NCBI GenBank assembly: GCA_036555035.1
Contig: DATBMB010000092.1
Coordinates: forward strand, 1-7,012
Length of the DNA: 7,012 bases
Source of the DNA: SG8-41 sp036555035
GTDB taxonomy: Bacteria; Pseudomonadota; Gammaproteobacteria; Burkholderiales; SG8-41
Reading direction: 5' to 3'
Shown here in pieces: positions 5,876-7,012 of this stretch; the stretch's first letter is position 1, and each line of letters opens with the position of its first letter. The translations under genes were made by a program, and so were the position numbers. The notes below the pieces were generated by a model. It did not search any database. It was not told where the DNA came from and was given only the letters and a program-made list of their open reading frames with translations.

Positions 5876-6601
5876 TCACCGCGCAGCCCGGGCAACGTAG
5901 TCGCAGTACTCGCAATCCACGCCCGCAGCCGGCGCCTGCGGCGCGGAGAGCGTCTCGCGGATTGCGTGCAAGGTGCCTTCGACCCAGCCATCGTCGCCGT
6001 CGTGAGGGAGCATCCGGATCGTGAACTCGAGGCGGTTGCCGAATTCCGGCGCATCCCGGCGCCCGTTGCAGTAGACGAACCAGCCGCGTCTTGCAACCTT
6101 GTGGCCGCGGGCGCGCAGCAGCCACTGGTAGAACTCCATCTGCCGCTTGTAGGACACCTGCCACGGCTCGTCGATCGTCACCTCGGCCGCCTTGGACGTC
6201 GCCTTGTAGTCGGCGACGATCAGCTCCCCGCTGTCGAGGTCGCGCCAGAGATCGTCGATTGCGCCGAAGAGCTCCAAGTTCGTGCGCTCGTGCACCGTTC
6301 GCACGCCCTTGAAATTGCTGCGCCAGGTCTCGAGCTCCGGATGGGCGTGCGGCACCGCATGGATGCCGGCCTGGCGCATCAGGGGGTGGCTCTCGCCGCG
6401 CGCCCGGTAGTCGTCGAACTCGCGCTTCAGCAGCGTGTCCACCGCCGCATTGAGGTTGAACGGAAAGCCCGCCGGGCGTCCGATACCGAGCCGCCGGTCG
6501 AGATAGAAGCAGCGCGGGCAATCGAGGTAAAGCTCGACCTTGCTGCGGCTCAACGGAAAGGGCTTGTCGGACCTCGCGTCGAACAGTTTTGGCAAAGCCA
6601 T
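5876..6601 (-). CDS. PD-(D/E)XK nuclease family protein with four paired Cys
   Basis: A 241-residue protein of the RecB/Cas4/AddB-like PD-(D/E)XK superfamily. The nuclease core is visible as GAID (113-116), then DYK (131-133) on the next strand, and a helix with Q154 and Y158 (QMEFYQWLL). Two cysteine pairs, C28-x2-C31 (DCPRC) near the N-terminus and C230-x2-C233 (DCEYCDY) at the C-terminus, bracket the nuclease domain. This arrangement recalls the Fe-S cluster of Cas4 and AddB nucleases, where N- and C-terminal cysteines come together. The His usual in the RecB-type N-terminal motif is not evident (NLNAAVDTLL at 49-58), so the active site may be incomplete. It stands alone, without helicase, cas or addA genes nearby. 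ATG 6601 lies 19 nt after the tspO stop and has no clear Shine-Dalgarno sequence; the N-terminal LSRSKVELYLDCP motif begins soon after. Substrate unknown. Confidence 0.85.
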   Translation of the reverse strand: MALPKLFDARSDKPFPLSRSKVELYLDCPRCFYLDRRLGIGRPAGFPFNLNAAVDTLLKREFDDYRARGESHPLMRQAGIHAVPHAHPELETWRSNFKGVRTVHERTNLELFGAIDDLWRDLDSGELIVADYKATSKAAEVTIDEPWQVSYKRQMEFYQWLLRARGHKVARRGWFVYCNGRRDAPEFGNRLEFTIRMLPHDGDDGWVEGTLHAIRETLSAPQAPAAGVDCEYCDYVARAAR

Positions 6602-6620
6602 GACGGGTAGTGTATCGCGC

Positions 6621-7012
6621 CTAGTTGAGCCGCCACAGTGAGGCATTGAGCACCGTGGCGAAGGCGACCCACAAGGTATAGGGAACGAAGAGCGCCCCCG
6701 CCAGCCGGTCGATGCGCCAGAACAGCGTGGCCGTGACGAGGATTGCCGCAAGCAGAATCGCGATCTCAGCCAGCGCCAGGCCAATCATGCGCGCACCGAA
6801 GAAGAGGAGTGACCAGCCGAGATTCAGCGCGAGCTGCACGCCCCATGCGCCGAGCGCAAGACCCGCGCCGGCCTCCCCGCGCCGGCGCCACACCTGCCAG
6901 CCCGCGACCGCGATCATGAGGTAGAGAACCGTCCAGACCGGACCGAACACCCAGTCCGGCGGATTGAAGCGGGGCTTGGCGAGCGCGGCGTACCACGTCC
7001 CCACGCTCGTCG
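6621..7012 (-). CDS. tspO: TspO/MBR family protein, 5' end outside the window
   Basis: The C-terminal part of a TspO/MBR (peripheral benzodiazepine receptor homologue) membrane protein. Visible are WYAALAKPRFNPPDWVFGPV with its conserved WVFGPVW, the Asn/Trp-rich ALNLGWSLLFFGAR, and the typical C-terminal ATVLNASLWRLN. About four transmembrane segments are present, whereas the family has five and about 155-160 residues. The frame stays open through the last base of the window, and the residues before GTWY (Thr-Ser-Val) look like family sequence. The GTG at 7004 is therefore probably internal, and the first membrane helix is missing only because the window ends. TspO proteins bind porphyrins and related tetrapyrroles and affect stress and photosynthesis-gene responses in some bacteria. 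The nuclease gene follows after 19 nt; that pairing has no obvious functional meaning. Confidence 0.9.
   Translation of the reverse strand, partial: TSVGTWYAALAKPRFNPPDWVFGPVWTVLYLMIAVAGWQVWRRRGEAGAGLALGAWGVQLALNLGWSLLFFGARMIGLALAEIAILLAAILVTATLFWRIDRLAGALFVPYTLWVAFATVLNASLWRLN

Overview
The window reads as a GC-rich proteobacterial chromosome segment, most likely from a betaproteobacterium (Burkholderiales or a relative). The lineage guess rests on the base composition, an orphan Bug-type periplasmic binding protein (a family greatly expanded in that group), a SoxW-like thioredoxin, and dense, overlapping gene packing. No rRNA, tRNA, CRISPR array, phage gene or transposase is visible.

All eight protein genes lie on the minus strand, so transcription runs from high to low coordinates. 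In that order they are: a TspO/MBR membrane protein cut off by the window edge (6621-7012); a four-cysteine PD-(D/E)XK nuclease-like protein (5876-6601); a Bug-type solute-binding protein (4822-5811); a class V PLP-dependent aminotransferase-like enzyme (3618-4766); an MFS transporter (2380-3621); a secreted SoxW-like thioredoxin (1764-2282, GTG start); a VOC/extradiol-dioxygenase-like protein (1180-1767); and an atypical short-chain dehydrogenase (399-1178). Positions 1-398 hold no gene.

The genes fall into likely transcriptional blocks. The Bug protein, aminotransferase-like enzyme and MFS transporter form one block, with an ATGA stop/start overlap between the last two. They look like a small uptake-and-conversion module for an unknown organic or amino acid. 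The thioredoxin, VOC protein and SDR form a second block, joined by an ATGA overlap and then a 1-nt gap. This suggests coordinated expression of a periplasmic thiol protein with two cytoplasmic enzymes whose folds are common in aromatic or carbonyl metabolism. No substrate can be named from sequence alone.

The least ordinary DNA is the gene-free left end. Positions 46-337 form a long imperfect palindrome centred near 191.5, with arms of about 145 bp. A further short copy of its core lies at 1-16 and is cut by the window edge. Its substitution pattern argues against coding. It may be a non-autonomous mobile element (MITE-like) or a large structured hairpin. A second small oddity is a 14-bp tandem repeat (4778-4829) between the Bug gene and the aminotransferase gene; it creates a chain of two micro-ORFs joined by an ATGA overlap.
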